From positions 1-64,000 of the forward strand of contig CAVQTE010000012.1 of NCBI GenBank assembly GCA_963716235.1: a DNA stretch of 64,000 nucleotides, written 5' to 3'. The notes under the pieces were generated by a model, which had not been told where the DNA came from, ran no database searches, and worked only from the letters and a program-made list of their open reading frames with translations. This document shows, piece after piece, positions 18,508 to 27,336 of this stretch. Position 1 is the stretch's first letter, and the number at the start of each line of letters is the position of its first letter. Source of the stretch: Sva-07 sp963716235. GTDB lineage: Bacteria > Actinomycetota > Acidimicrobiia > Acidimicrobiales > Ilumatobacteraceae. The translations under genes and the position numbers were made by a program.

Positions 18508-18934
18508 GGCTGAACTCGCCGCCTTCGATGTCGGCGAAGGTGACCGTGTACTCGTCTTCGTCGAGGGTCATCTCCGTCGTGGAAGTCGACTGTCCGGGCC
18601 CGGTGACCGAGAGCATGATGTCGACACCGGTGGCTGGGTCGAACGTGCCGACGTACTCGCCTGGAGCGAGTTCCTCGGCAACGACGGTCACGATCGTGCC
18701 GCCCTCGGCAGGGTCGCAGTTGACCGCGACGACCATTGCACCGCCGGCGGCGAAGATGATCTCGTCGTGTGATTCGGATTCGATGATGGCGTCGTTGTAG
18801 GCGTTGCCGGTGCCGCCCTCCGGCAACTCGGGGGTCGCGTCGTCGCTGCCGCAGGCGGCAAGTGCGAGCGCCGCGACGGCCAGTGCAGCACCGAGGCGGA
18901 GGCCGCGCGTGGAGGAGAACTTCGAGTTGTTCAT
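18494..18934 (-). CDS. small secreted lipoprotein, unknown
   Basis: 146-residue protein with a basic N-terminus, a hydrophobic core GAALAVAALALAAC and an ALAAC lipobox, so it should be exported by Sec and lipid-anchored at Cys27. The mature part is acidic and strand-rich with a final Cys and CDPAEGG, perhaps one disulfide; GEYVGTFDPATGVDIMLSV looks like a beta-sandwich edge. No family recognised. A TACCGT box lies ten bases upstream of the ATG. Overlaps the YcaQ-like gene tail to tail. Confidence 0.7.
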   Translation of the reverse strand: MNNSKFSSTRGLRLGAALAVAALALAACGSDDATPELPEGGTGNAYNDAIIESESHDEIIFAAGGAMVVAVNCDPAEGGTIVTVVAEELAPGEYVGTFDPATGVDIMLSVTGPGQSTSTTEMTLDEDEYTVTFADIEGGEFSLSGC

Positions 18935-19015
18935 GGTGCTGTCAACGGTATCGACCGTCCGCCACGCCGATCAGGGCCCTTCGTCCCGACCCGGCTCGCG
19001 GTGCACGGCGTCAGT

Positions 19016-19855
19016 TCAGGATTGGGCGGGGATCGCCCAGCGGATGGTGCGGGTGATCAGCTCGCCGGCGGGGCGCAGGGCGACGGTCTCCGACACCGGG
19101 AGCCACGGGAGGCGCAATGGCATCCTGGTCCACGTCGGCATCAGTGCCACAGCGGCACCGGCAATCAGCCCGTACGCGGGTCTGGCGGCGAACGGCAGCG
19201 GCGGTTGCATCAGGAGATAGCGCGCCGACTCTCTCGCTTCGCTGGTGCCACGCAACTCGGATCGGTACTGTCCAATCCGATCTCGAAGCGCGGCCTCCGA
19301 CTCGGGTGGCCCGATCACACCGAGGGCTCGCGCCACCACGGCGGCGTCGGCGACGTACCGGTCACGGTCGTCGCCGATGAGCGGATGCTCGCCGTAGCGA
19401 TCGTGCGCAGCGAGGAAGCTGTCGAGTTCGGCGAGGTGGACCCACTCGAGCAGGTGCGGGTCGTTCGCCTCGTACCGGCGACCGTCGGGAGCGACGCCGG
19501 TGACCCGTTCGTGCACTCGGTGCACGGTGCCGACCGCCCGCTGCGCCTGCGATGCCGGACCGAACGTGGTGGCCGCCAGGAAGTCGGCCGTGCGCTGCAG
19601 TCGTCCCCACGGATCCGCGCGGTAGTCGGAATGCTGGGCGACACCGGCCATGGCGAGAGGATGCAACGACTGGAACAGCAGTGCCCGGAGCCCGCCGACG
19701 AACATCGAAGCGTCGGCGTGCACGCGACGGATCGGCGCGTCGTCGGCGAACCATCCGGGCTCGTCGGTGTCGAACAGCTCGAGGTGGCGTTGCGGCGCAT
19801 CGGGCCCGACCACGCGATCACGGATCTGGTCACCCAGCCAGGTCCGCACGTCCAT
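19016..19855 (-). CDS. MpaB/latex-oxygenase-like DUF2236 protein
   Basis: 279-residue member of the DUF2236 family, whose characterised members include MpaB and the b-type haem latex-clearing oxygenase. Seen: RALLFQSLHPLAMAGVAQHS, RLQRTADFLAATTFG, VHRVHERVTG, NDPHLLEWVHLAELDSFL and RYLLMQPPLP, the family's conserved blocks; the HP and WVH histidines are candidate haem ligands. Probably an oxidoreductase. Divergent from the AI-2E-type gene with 39 bases between starts; no clear -10 box on this side. Confidence 0.8.
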   Translation of the reverse strand: MDVRTWLGDQIRDRVVGPDAPQRHLELFDTDEPGWFADDAPIRRVHADASMFVGGLRALLFQSLHPLAMAGVAQHSDYRADPWGRLQRTADFLAATTFGPASQAQRAVGTVHRVHERVTGVAPDGRRYEANDPHLLEWVHLAELDSFLAAHDRYGEHPLIGDDRDRYVADAAVVARALGVIGPPESEAALRDRIGQYRSELRGTSEARESARYLLMQPPLPFAARPAYGLIAGAAVALMPTWTRMPLRLPWLPVSETVALRPAGELITRTIRWAIPAQS

Positions 19856-19882
19856 TGCCTCATCGTGCCACGGCCCCGTGAG

Positions 19883-19888
19883 TACCAT
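19883..19888 (+). promoter_or_regulatory. -10 box (TACCAT) of the AI-2E-type transporter gene
   Basis: TACCAT and six bases precede GTG 19895, supporting that start. Confidence 0.5.
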
Positions 19889-19894
19889 CCGAAC

Positions 19895-21115
19895 GTGCCC
19901 GAGGAATCTGCCGACGAGACTGCCGCCTCCGGCGCGGTGGGCGTTTCCGGCAACGGTTCGACGGATGCCAGCGGGCGCCCGTTCAACCGTCGGGCCACCG
20001 ACCGCACGCTCCCGCGCTGGGTGGTTCCGGCCGTCGTGGTGTTCTGGGTGGGGTATGTCCTCACGTTCACCGCCCGCCACGTGTTCCATCGCCTGTCGAG
20101 CTTGTTGATCCTGATCCTCGTGTCGATCTTCCTGTCGTTGGCCATCGAGCCGGGCGTCAATCGGCTGGCGGCGCGGGGTTGGCGACGCGGTCGGGCCACG
20201 ATCTTGATCCTGGTCGGCGTCCTGGCCGCGTTCCTGATCTTCGTCGGCGCCGTCGGCACACTGGTCGGCACCCAGGTCGCCGACCTCCTGCAGGACTCCG
20301 ATCGCTACATCACCGACACGGTCAGCTTCCTCAACGACAACTTCGGCACGAACATCGATTCGCAGGACGTCGTCGACGAATTCAACGATCCCGACGGACG
20401 CGTGCAGGAGTTCATCCGGTCGCAGAGCGACGAGGCCGTGCGGCTGTCGCTCACCGTTCTGGGGGTGGTCTTCCAGGGCCTGTCGGTGCTGTTGTTCACC
20501 TACTACCTGGTCGCTGACGGTCCGCGTCTGCGTCGAGACATCTGCTCGCGGCTCACTCCGGCGCGTCAGGCCCGGGTGCTCCAGGCGTGGGAGCTGGCGA
20601 TCACGAAGACGGGCGGCTACCTCTATTCGCGGGCGTTGCTGGCGTTGCTGTCGACGTTCTTCCACTGGGTCGTGTTCCAGTCGATCGGTACGCCGGCGCC
20701 GATCGCACTCGCACTGTGGGTCGGTCTCGTCAGCCAGTTCCTGCCGGTGGTCGGTACCTACCTCGCCGGCATCCTGCCCGTCATCTTGACTCTGGTCGAC
20801 TCGCCACTGAACGCGTTGATCATCATCGTGTTCATCGTGGTGTACCAGCAGATCGAGAACTACTTCTTCGCGCCGCGCATCACGGCGCGCACGATGGAAC
20901 TCCATCCGGCCGTGGCGTTCGGTGCGGCATTGGCCGGCGCATCGCTCCTCGGGTTCGTCGGGGCGCTGTTGGCGCTCCCGGCGGCCGCCATGGCGCAGGC
21001 GTTCCTCGGTGAATGGGGCAATCGGTACGACGTGGTCGACAGCCACCTCACGGCGATCCCGCCCCCGAAGAACCAGCTCACGTCGGATCTGCCGCCGACC
21101 ACGGAATCGACGTGA
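19895..21115 (+). CDS. AI-2E family transporter (PF01594)
   Basis: 406-residue polytopic membrane protein. A polar N-terminus leads to PRWVVPAVVVFWVGYVLTF and SSLLILILVSIFLSLAIEPG, then LILVGVLAAFLIFVGAVG, an extracytoplasmic region (DSQDVVDEFNDP), VVFQGLSVLLFTYYLVADG, ALLALLSTFFHWVVFQSIG, QFLPVVGTYLAGILPVILTL, and the diagnostic VYQQIENYFFAPRI before a final hydrophobic pair. Family members are exporters or sodium/proton antiporters and permeate signalling molecules in some cases. GTG chosen from the TACCAT box. The stop overlaps the next start as GTGA, indicating coupling to the asparaginase-like gene. Confidence 0.87.
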   Translation: MPEESADETAASGAVGVSGNGSTDASGRPFNRRATDRTLPRWVVPAVVVFWVGYVLTFTARHVFHRLSSLLILILVSIFLSLAIEPGVNRLAARGWRRGRATILILVGVLAAFLIFVGAVGTLVGTQVADLLQDSDRYITDTVSFLNDNFGTNIDSQDVVDEFNDPDGRVQEFIRSQSDEAVRLSLTVLGVVFQGLSVLLFTYYLVADGPRLRRDICSRLTPARQARVLQAWELAITKTGGYLYSRALLALLSTFFHWVVFQSIGTPAPIALALWVGLVSQFLPVVGTYLAGILPVILTLVDSPLNALIIIVFIVVYQQIENYFFAPRITARTMELHPAVAFGAALAGASLLGFVGALLALPAAAMAQAFLGEWGNRYDVVDSHLTAIPPPKNQLTSDLPPTTEST

Positions 21116-22056
21116 CGCGCTTCGATGACGCGTTCGCACCGATCGCCGTCGCCACCCGCAGCGGATTCGACGAGTCACTGCACCACGGCGCCGGTGCCAC
21201 GCTCGCTGCCGATGGATCGCTCATCGCGCATGTCGGTGATCCCCGCCTGATCGTGTACCCGCGTTCGTGCCTCAAGCCGATGCAGGCCCACGCGATGGTC
21301 GGCCTCGGCCTCGAGCTCCCCGACGATCTGCTCGCTGTTGCCTGCGCCAGCCACGGCGGGACGCCGATGCATCTCGATGCGGTGCGGGCGATTCTCGCCC
21401 GGTTCGGCCTCGACGACTCGCAACTCCAGAACACGCCGGCGCCGGCGCTGAGTGATCCGCGCTCGGAACCCTCGTCGCTGCGGCAGAACTGTTCGGGCAA
21501 GCACGCTGCGATGCTCGCCACCTGTGTCGTCAACGGGTGGCCGACCGAGACGTACCGCGATGTGGAGCATCCGCTCCAGGTGGCGATCGCATCGGCGTTC
21601 GGTGACCTCGGATGCGTGGTGCATCACACCGGCATCGACGGCTGCGGCGCGCCCACCCATGCGCTCGCGCTGGACGAGTTGGCAGGTGCGTTCGCCGGGT
21701 TGGCCTCGACCGATGCGCCCGTGGCCCGGTCGATGCGGGCGAATCCCCTCATCGTCGGCGGAGCGGAGTTCGACGACACGCTGTGGATGCGAGCGGTTGC
21801 CGGCCTGATGGCCAAAGAGGGGGCCGCCGGAATGATGGTGATGGCCAGGGCCGACGGCCGTGCAGCTGCGTTCAAGATCGCCGATGGGTCGGCCCTCGCC
21901 CGCCAGGTTGTCATCCCCGAGGCGCTGCGGGTGCTCGGCGTCGACGTCGAGGCAGTGGCAACGAGTGCACGTGATCGCGCCGTGGTCCCCGTGCTCGGCC
22001 ACGGTCGTGAGGTCGGGCGGATCGAGCCACTCGAATGGACGCCGTGGAGTTCCTGA
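21112..22056 (+). CDS. asparaginase II-like amidohydrolase
   Basis: 314-residue protein of the asparaginase II family (PF06089), distinct from the classical type I and II enzymes. Seen: SCLKPMQAHAMVGLGLEL, ACASHGGTPMHLDAV, QNCSGKHAAMLATC, GIDGCGAPTHALALDELA and NPLIVGGAEFDD, the conserved core. It would release ammonia from asparagine or related amides. Start GTG overlaps the AI-2E-type stop (GTGA), and the next gene's ATG lies 22 bases inside this one, so three genes form one tightly coupled unit. Confidence 0.85.
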   Translation: MTRFDDAFAPIAVATRSGFDESLHHGAGATLAADGSLIAHVGDPRLIVYPRSCLKPMQAHAMVGLGLELPDDLLAVACASHGGTPMHLDAVRAILARFGLDDSQLQNTPAPALSDPRSEPSSLRQNCSGKHAAMLATCVVNGWPTETYRDVEHPLQVAIASAFGDLGCVVHHTGIDGCGAPTHALALDELAGAFAGLASTDAPVARSMRANPLIVGGAEFDDTLWMRAVAGLMAKEGAAGMMVMARADGRAAAFKIADGSALARQVVIPEALRVLGVDVEAVATSARDRAVVPVLGHGREVGRIEPLEWTPWSS

Positions 22057-23018
22057 CGCTCGACCGCGAGTCGTTCGCCTATGGCGTCTCGCAGCCCGTG
22101 GCCCCGCTCGTGCGGCGGGTGATCGCCGAGAATCCCTCGAAGTTCACCTACTTCGGAACCGGGACGTACATCGTCGGTGGGGACGTTCACGGACGCGGCG
22201 ATGTCGTCGTGATCGATCCCGGTCCGCGTCTCGACGCCCATCGTGACGCGCTCGCCGCCGCACTCGAAGGATGTAGCGTCAGGGCGGTCCTCGTGACGCA
22301 CTGCCACGCGGATCACTCGCCGCTCGCGGCGTGGTTGGCGGCCGAATCCGGCGCCCCGACGGTCGCGTTCGGGCCCCACGGCGACGATGCGTGGGACATC
22401 GGCGACGATCCGGTGGACGGCGATCCGCAGGCGGACGAACCTGCTGCGGACGCCGAGCCGGTCGTCGAGGAGTCGACCGATCGGGACTTCACGCCCGACG
22501 TGACCGCTGCAACGGGTGACGTCGTTGCGGCGGCCGACGGATGGGTGATGACCGCGCTCCACACGCCGGGTCACACGTCGAACCACACCTGCTTCACGCT
22601 CGACGACGGTACGACGCGCACGTTGTTCACCGGCGACCATGTGATGGGTTGGAGCACCACCGTGGTGTCACCGCCCGACGGCGACATGGCGGACTATCTC
22701 GAGTCGCTGCGGGTGGTCGCCGGCCGCCGCGACGACGTCGCCATCCCGACACACGGCCCGCCGATCCCGAACCCGTCCGCGTTCGTCGACGAACTGATCG
22801 AGCATCGGCTCCGACGAGAAGCGCAGGTGCTCGACGCGGTACGCCACGGGCTCGACCTGATTCCGGCGATGGTCGAGGTGCTGTACGCCGATGTCCGCAA
22901 AGAGCTGCACAAGCCCGCCCGGCGCAGTGTGCTCGCCCACCTGGTGAAACTCGTCGAGGATGGCTCGGTCGCCGTCGAGGGTGAGCCGAGGCTCGACTCG
23001 CACTACCGCGCCATGTGA
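22035..23018 (+). CDS. metallo-beta-lactamase-fold hydrolase (LACTB2-like)
   Basis: 327-residue MBL-fold protein. Metal ligands are plain: VTHCHADHSP (HxHxDH), LHTPGHTSNH and FTGDHVMGW; the final ligand His lies in IPTHGPPI. The C-terminal helical domain (RREAQVLDAVRHG, LAHLVKLVEDG) resembles the winged helix of the LACTB2 and SNM1-unrelated hydrolases that act on RNA or thioesters. A non-typical acidic insertion between residues 120 and 150 separates the first ligand set from the next. Overlaps the asparaginase-like gene by 22 bases. Confidence 0.85.
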   Translation: MDAVEFLTLDRESFAYGVSQPVAPLVRRVIAENPSKFTYFGTGTYIVGGDVHGRGDVVVIDPGPRLDAHRDALAAALEGCSVRAVLVTHCHADHSPLAAWLAAESGAPTVAFGPHGDDAWDIGDDPVDGDPQADEPAADAEPVVEESTDRDFTPDVTAATGDVVAAADGWVMTALHTPGHTSNHTCFTLDDGTTRTLFTGDHVMGWSTTVVSPPDGDMADYLESLRVVAGRRDDVAIPTHGPPIPNPSAFVDELIEHRLRREAQVLDAVRHGLDLIPAMVEVLYADVRKELHKPARRSVLAHLVKLVEDGSVAVEGEPRLDSHYRAM

Positions 23019-23034
23019 GGCGCCGTCCGACGGT

Positions 23035-25434
23035 TCAGATGCCGTCAGCGGCGGCGGCTCCGGCGGCGTCTTCTTCGGAGGGGGCATCCGCGGCGCGGAG
23101 GCGGGCGAAGATGTCGGGTGGTTCGATCCACGGATCGGCGAGCGTGCCTGCCTGCGCATCACGGATCGTCGCCCAGACCCGTTCAGGAGTGCACGGCAGG
23201 TCGATGTGTCGCACCCCGAGGTGCGCCACGGCGTCGATCACGGCATTCTGCACCGCCGGGGTGGCGCCGATCGTCGCCGCTTCGCCGATCCCCTTGGCGC
23301 CGAGTGGATTGAGCGGCGTCGGCGTCTGGGTCGAGTGCGTCTCGAACGACGGCAGCTCGGCGGCGGTCGGGATGCCGTAGTCGGCGAGGTTCGATGTCAC
23401 CGGGTTGCCGTCGGCGTCGAAGCTGACCTCCTCGAACAACGCTTGGCCGACGCCGGCTGCGATGCCGCCGTGCTGTTGGCCTTCCACGAGGAGTGGGGCG
23501 AGCACCGTGCCGCAGTCGTCGACGGCGACGTGGCGCAGCAGGCGGACCTTGCCGGTTTCGACGTCGACTTCGACCACCGCGATGTGGGCACCGAACGGAA
23601 ACGTGGCGCCCTCCTGGTGGAAGTCGAACTGGCCGTCGAGTTGCTCGCCGACCTGCGTGGCACGAGCGGCGAGGTCGCCCCAGCCGATGGCCTGGGCGGG
23701 CACGCCGGCCACGCCGATCGTGCCGGTCGCAGTGTCGACGACGATGTCGGCGACGTCGGCCTCGAGGACCCGGGCAGCGAGCTCCTTGGCCTTGGTGACC
23801 ATGACCTCGGTGGCGCCGCGCACGGCCGACCCGCCGAGCTGCAACGAGCGTGACCCGCCGGTCCCGCCGCCGGTCCGCACCCGGTCGGTGTCGCCGTCGA
23901 CGAGCGTGATGCGGTCCACGGGGATGCCGGTCTGGTCGGCAACGAGCATGGCGTACGCGGTCTGATGGCCCTGGCCGTGTGACTGTGTGCCGGCGAAGAT
24001 CGTCGCCGAGCCGTCGTCGTGGACCTCGATCGCGCCGAACTCGTCGGCACCTCCGCCTGCGGTGATCTCGACGTAGGCCGCGACGCCGATGCCGAGCAGT
24101 CGATGGTCGCCGTTCGCCAGACGTTGGGCCTGCTCGGCGCGCAACGCGTCGTATCCGGCGGCTTCGGCGGCGCGTTCGAGTGGGAGCAGGTAGCGACCCG
24201 AGTCGTAGGTGTTACCGGTGAGCGTGGTGAAGGGGAACACGTCGTCGCCGAGGAAGTTGCGGCGCCGGATCTCGATCGGGTCGATACCCAGTTCCAGCGC
24301 CGCCTGGTCGACGAGCCGTTCGAGCAGTGCGGTCGCCTCGGGCCGTCCGGCACCTCGGTACGCGCCCATGGGTGTCGTATTGGTGACGGCGACCGCGACG
24401 TCGAACTCGATCGTCGGGAACGCATACGTGCCCTGCGCCATCCGCCGGGTTCCGCCCGGCAGGAACGCGCCGATGGTCGGGTACGCGCCGGCGTCGCCGA
24501 CGAGGCGCACCTTCAGTCCGGTGAAATCGCCCTCGCGAGTGCAACCCAGTTCGACGTACTGCACCTGGCCGCGGCTGTGGGGAAGTGCCTTCATGTCGTC
24601 GCTACGCGGCGGCACCCACACCACGGGTCGGCCCGTTCGGCGAGCAGCAGCGGCGACCACGGTGTACTCGTGGTGGATGCCGGCCTTGCCACCGAATCCG
24701 CCTCCGACCTGCGGGGTCACCACTCGGATGTCGGCCGGTTCCATCCCGAGCGCGCCGGCGAGTTGGCCGTGCAGGCCGTGCGGCATCTGGGTCGACGCCC
24801 AGAACGTGAGTCGTCCGTCGTCGCCGACCTCGGCCGCGCAGCAGTCGGGTTCCATCGGCACGACCGCCATGCGTTGGTTGACGTAGCGGCCGCGTACGAC
24901 CACTTCGGCGGTGGACAGATCGGTGCGCGGCTTGTCGACGATCACGAGCGCCTCGTTGGATCCGTGCTCCGGGAAGATCAGGTTCTCCGTGTCGGCGAGG
25001 GATTCCTCGGCCTCCACCAGTGCCGGCAGCGCGTCGATGTCGGCCCACACGGCCTGCGCGGCATCCTCGCCCTGCTCGAACGTCTCGGCGAGCACCACGG
25101 CGATCGGCTCGCCGACGAATCGGACCGTGCCGTCGGCGAGCGGCGGTCGGGCGAAGTCAGGATGGACCATGGCGAATCCGTGATGTGGCGCCACGCCGAG
25201 TTCGGCGGCCGTGAGGATCTCGACGACGCCCGGCATCGCGCGTGCGTCGTCGGCATGGACGGCATTGATGGCGCCGTGAGCGACCTCGGAGCGCACGAAC
25301 ACCGCATGGAGCTTGTTCGGGAGATCGAGATCGGCCAGGTACTTCCGGCTCCCGGTGAGCAGGCCGGGGTCCTCGGTGCGCAGTACCCGGGTACCGAGGA
25401 TCGATCCGGGTCGCTGCGTCTCGCTGTGCGTCAT
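23035..25434 (-). CDS. form II CoxL-like molybdopterin dehydrogenase large subunit, orphan
   Basis: 799-residue large subunit of the xanthine oxidase family that binds the molybdopterin cytosine dinucleotide cofactor. Seen: GTRVLRTEDPGLLTGSRKYL, VVTPQVGGGFGGKAGIHHEY, MGAYRGAGRPEATALLERLV, GTQSHGQGHQTAYAMLVAD, GGTGGSRSLQLGGSAV and NPLGAKGIGEAATIG with the catalytic Glu. The active-site loop reads AYRGAGR, the form II CODH-like type, not the AYxCSFR of true form I carbon monoxide dehydrogenase. The medium (FAD) and small (2Fe-2S) subunit genes normally adjacent are absent. Leaderless start behind TAGGTT. Substrate could be CO, an aldehyde or a purine. Confidence 0.92.
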   Translation of the reverse strand: MTHSETQRPGSILGTRVLRTEDPGLLTGSRKYLADLDLPNKLHAVFVRSEVAHGAINAVHADDARAMPGVVEILTAAELGVAPHHGFAMVHPDFARPPLADGTVRFVGEPIAVVLAETFEQGEDAAQAVWADIDALPALVEAEESLADTENLIFPEHGSNEALVIVDKPRTDLSTAEVVVRGRYVNQRMAVVPMEPDCCAAEVGDDGRLTFWASTQMPHGLHGQLAGALGMEPADIRVVTPQVGGGFGGKAGIHHEYTVVAAAARRTGRPVVWVPPRSDDMKALPHSRGQVQYVELGCTREGDFTGLKVRLVGDAGAYPTIGAFLPGGTRRMAQGTYAFPTIEFDVAVAVTNTTPMGAYRGAGRPEATALLERLVDQAALELGIDPIEIRRRNFLGDDVFPFTTLTGNTYDSGRYLLPLERAAEAAGYDALRAEQAQRLANGDHRLLGIGVAAYVEITAGGGADEFGAIEVHDDGSATIFAGTQSHGQGHQTAYAMLVADQTGIPVDRITLVDGDTDRVRTGGGTGGSRSLQLGGSAVRGATEVMVTKAKELAARVLEADVADIVVDTATGTIGVAGVPAQAIGWGDLAARATQVGEQLDGQFDFHQEGATFPFGAHIAVVEVDVETGKVRLLRHVAVDDCGTVLAPLLVEGQQHGGIAAGVGQALFEEVSFDADGNPVTSNLADYGIPTAAELPSFETHSTQTPTPLNPLGAKGIGEAATIGATPAVQNAVIDAVAHLGVRHIDLPCTPERVWATIRDAQAGTLADPWIEPPDIFARLRAADAPSEEDAAGAAAADGI

Positions 25435-25442
25435 TCCCGCCG

Positions 25443-25448
25443 AACCTA
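25443..25448 (-). promoter_or_regulatory. -10 box (TAGGTT) of the CoxL-like gene
   Basis: Minus-strand TAGGTT ends eight bases before the ATG at 25434 and fixes that start over an upstream in-frame codon. Confidence 0.5.
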
Positions 25449-25523
25449 CTGCTGGCGAGCCCACCGCTCTCGACCGGGAGGATCAGCAACCCGGGGTCTC
25501 GAGCTGGCAGACTCCTGCGCTGG

Positions 25524-27206
25524 ATGGCCGTTGACGACCCGACCCGTGAGCGCACCGGCCTGGCGTCGACCCTCCGCAATGCCGGGCTCCTCAGGCTCTA
25601 CGGAGCGGAGGTGGTCTCGGGTGCCGGCGACGGCGTGTTCTGGGTGTCGCTCGTCGTGTTCCTCGATGGCCAACCTCGCTTCGGTCTCTGGCTGACCCTG
25701 GCGGTCGTGGCGCGCCTCGCGCCCCGAGCGCTGCTGAGCCTCCCAGCCGGTTCGCTCGTCGACCGGAGCAATCTGCGTTCGTTGCTTCTGACGATCGAGT
25801 TCGGTCGGGCGGCGCTGATGGTGGTGCTCGCACTCGTTGCGTCGCGCGGCGGGGCAGCGCTCCCGGCGCTTCTCGTGGTGCTCGCGTCGTACACGATCGC
25901 CGCGCCGACCCGACCAGCACTGTCGGCGATCGTTCCGTCCGTTGCGGGTGAGCGCCATCTCGCCGGCGCCAACGCGGTGTTGAGCACCATCCGTCAGATC
26001 ATGACCTTCATCGGTCCGCTGCTCGGCGTGCTGATCGCCGCCGCGTGGTCGCCCGCTGTCGGGTTCGGTGTGAACGCCGCCACGTTCGCGCTCTCGGGGC
26101 TGATCATCGGCACCGTCGTCGGACTGCCCGACCATTCACGCTCGAACACCGACATCGCCGGCGCGGGGCGAGCCCCGGTTCGGCTCGGACTGGCAGCATC
26201 GTTCGTCGACGGCATCGGTGCCGTCAGGTCGATCCCGGCACTCCCGGCGCTGGCGCTCCTGATCGGGGTGATGTACTTCGTGCGCGGTGCCGAGATGGTT
26301 CTGCACGTCTATGTCGTACGCGATCAGCTCGATGTGTCGGTCGACACGATCGGTCTGCTCGGCGGCGCGATCGGCCTCGGTGCCCTGCTTGCGATGCCGG
26401 TGGCGGCACGCGCCGCCGGTTCGCTCAGCCCCGTCCGTCCGGTGCTCTTCTCACTCCTCGCAACGGCCGTTCCGACGGCCGCCCTCGCGGTGATCTCTCG
26501 AACACTGTGGGCGTGTGTCGTGCTGGTTGCCGTGGGCGTCGGGATGGTGGTGTTCGAGGTGGTGATCGTCGTGATGATCCAACGCGTCACACCACCGGCT
26601 TCGCTCGGCCGGGTTTTCGGGGCGATCAATGGCGCCTCGAACACCGGCAAGTTGGTCGGTGCGGTGGTCGCTCCGCTGCTCGTGTCGGTCCTCGGTCTCG
26701 GTACGGCGCTCGTCGTGGTTGCCGGCTCGTTGTTCGTGATCGGCGCGCTCGCCACTCGCCCGCTGGTCGTGATCGGTCGCCTCGCCGACCGACGACAGCG
26801 TTCGCTGGCCCCGACCGTCGACGTGCTGGCCAAGCTCGCCATCTTCGAAGGCGCGTCGCTGCAGTCACTCGAGCGAATCGCTGCGGATGTCGGGGAGCTG
26901 GTCGTCGGCGAGGGCGCCGTCGTCATCCGCCAGGGCGATCACCCCGACAACCTCTACTTGGTGATTCGTGGATCGCTGCAGGTGTCGGTGGACGGCCGGG
27001 AGGTCGGGCAACTGGGCGACGGCGACTGGTTCGGTGAGATCGGTCTGCTCGACCAGCGGCCGCGAACCGCGTCGGTCACATCGTGGGTGGAGACGGTGCT
27101 GTGGCGGATCCCGGGCTCGACGTTCCTGTCCGTGCTCGAAGATGCCGGTGCTCCGCCGTCGGCGCTCCTCGACAGCATCGCAGATCGACTCTCGACGCAC
27201 CGTTGA
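25524..27206 (+). CDS. MFS transporter with C-terminal cyclic-nucleotide-binding domain
   Basis: 560-residue fusion. Residues 1-415 form an MFS permease of the drug-exporter or enterobactin type with about 12 hydrophobic helices, the usual LLSLPAGSLVDRSNLRSL loop after helix 2 and TRPALSAIVPSVAGERHLAG. Residues 430-555 form a cyclic-nucleotide-binding domain: LAIFEGASLQSLERIA, GEGAVVIRQGDHPDNLYLVI, and the phosphate cassette WFGEIGLLDQRPRTASV with Gly-Glu and the Arg that contacts cyclic nucleotide phosphate. So ligand binding looks feasible. It heads a cluster with the permease and ATPase that follow, the ATPase carrying a second such domain. Confidence 0.88.
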   Translation: MAVDDPTRERTGLASTLRNAGLLRLYGAEVVSGAGDGVFWVSLVVFLDGQPRFGLWLTLAVVARLAPRALLSLPAGSLVDRSNLRSLLLTIEFGRAALMVVLALVASRGGAALPALLVVLASYTIAAPTRPALSAIVPSVAGERHLAGANAVLSTIRQIMTFIGPLLGVLIAAAWSPAVGFGVNAATFALSGLIIGTVVGLPDHSRSNTDIAGAGRAPVRLGLAASFVDGIGAVRSIPALPALALLIGVMYFVRGAEMVLHVYVVRDQLDVSVDTIGLLGGAIGLGALLAMPVAARAAGSLSPVRPVLFSLLATAVPTAALAVISRTLWACVVLVAVGVGMVVFEVVIVVMIQRVTPPASLGRVFGAINGASNTGKLVGAVVAPLLVSVLGLGTALVVVAGSLFVIGALATRPLVVIGRLADRRQRSLAPTVDVLAKLAIFEGASLQSLERIAADVGELVVGEGAVVIRQGDHPDNLYLVIRGSLQVSVDGREVGQLGDGDWFGEIGLLDQRPRTASVTSWVETVLWRIPGSTFLSVLEDAGAPPSALLDSIADRLSTHR

Positions 27207-27336
27207 ACTCGCGTCGCCAGTTCACGCGAGCGGGTTCGGAGTGTCGAGCCCTCACTGACTATGGTCCTGCCGAGTGCATCGGGGGATGCGCCGTGAAACA
27301 CAGACCAGGGGAGCGTGCGGACGTGGGAGTTGAACG

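Noticed and set aside
23035..25434. True carbon monoxide dehydrogenase
   Set aside because: The active-site loop is AYRGAGR, not AYxCSFR, and no coxM/coxS genes are adjacent.
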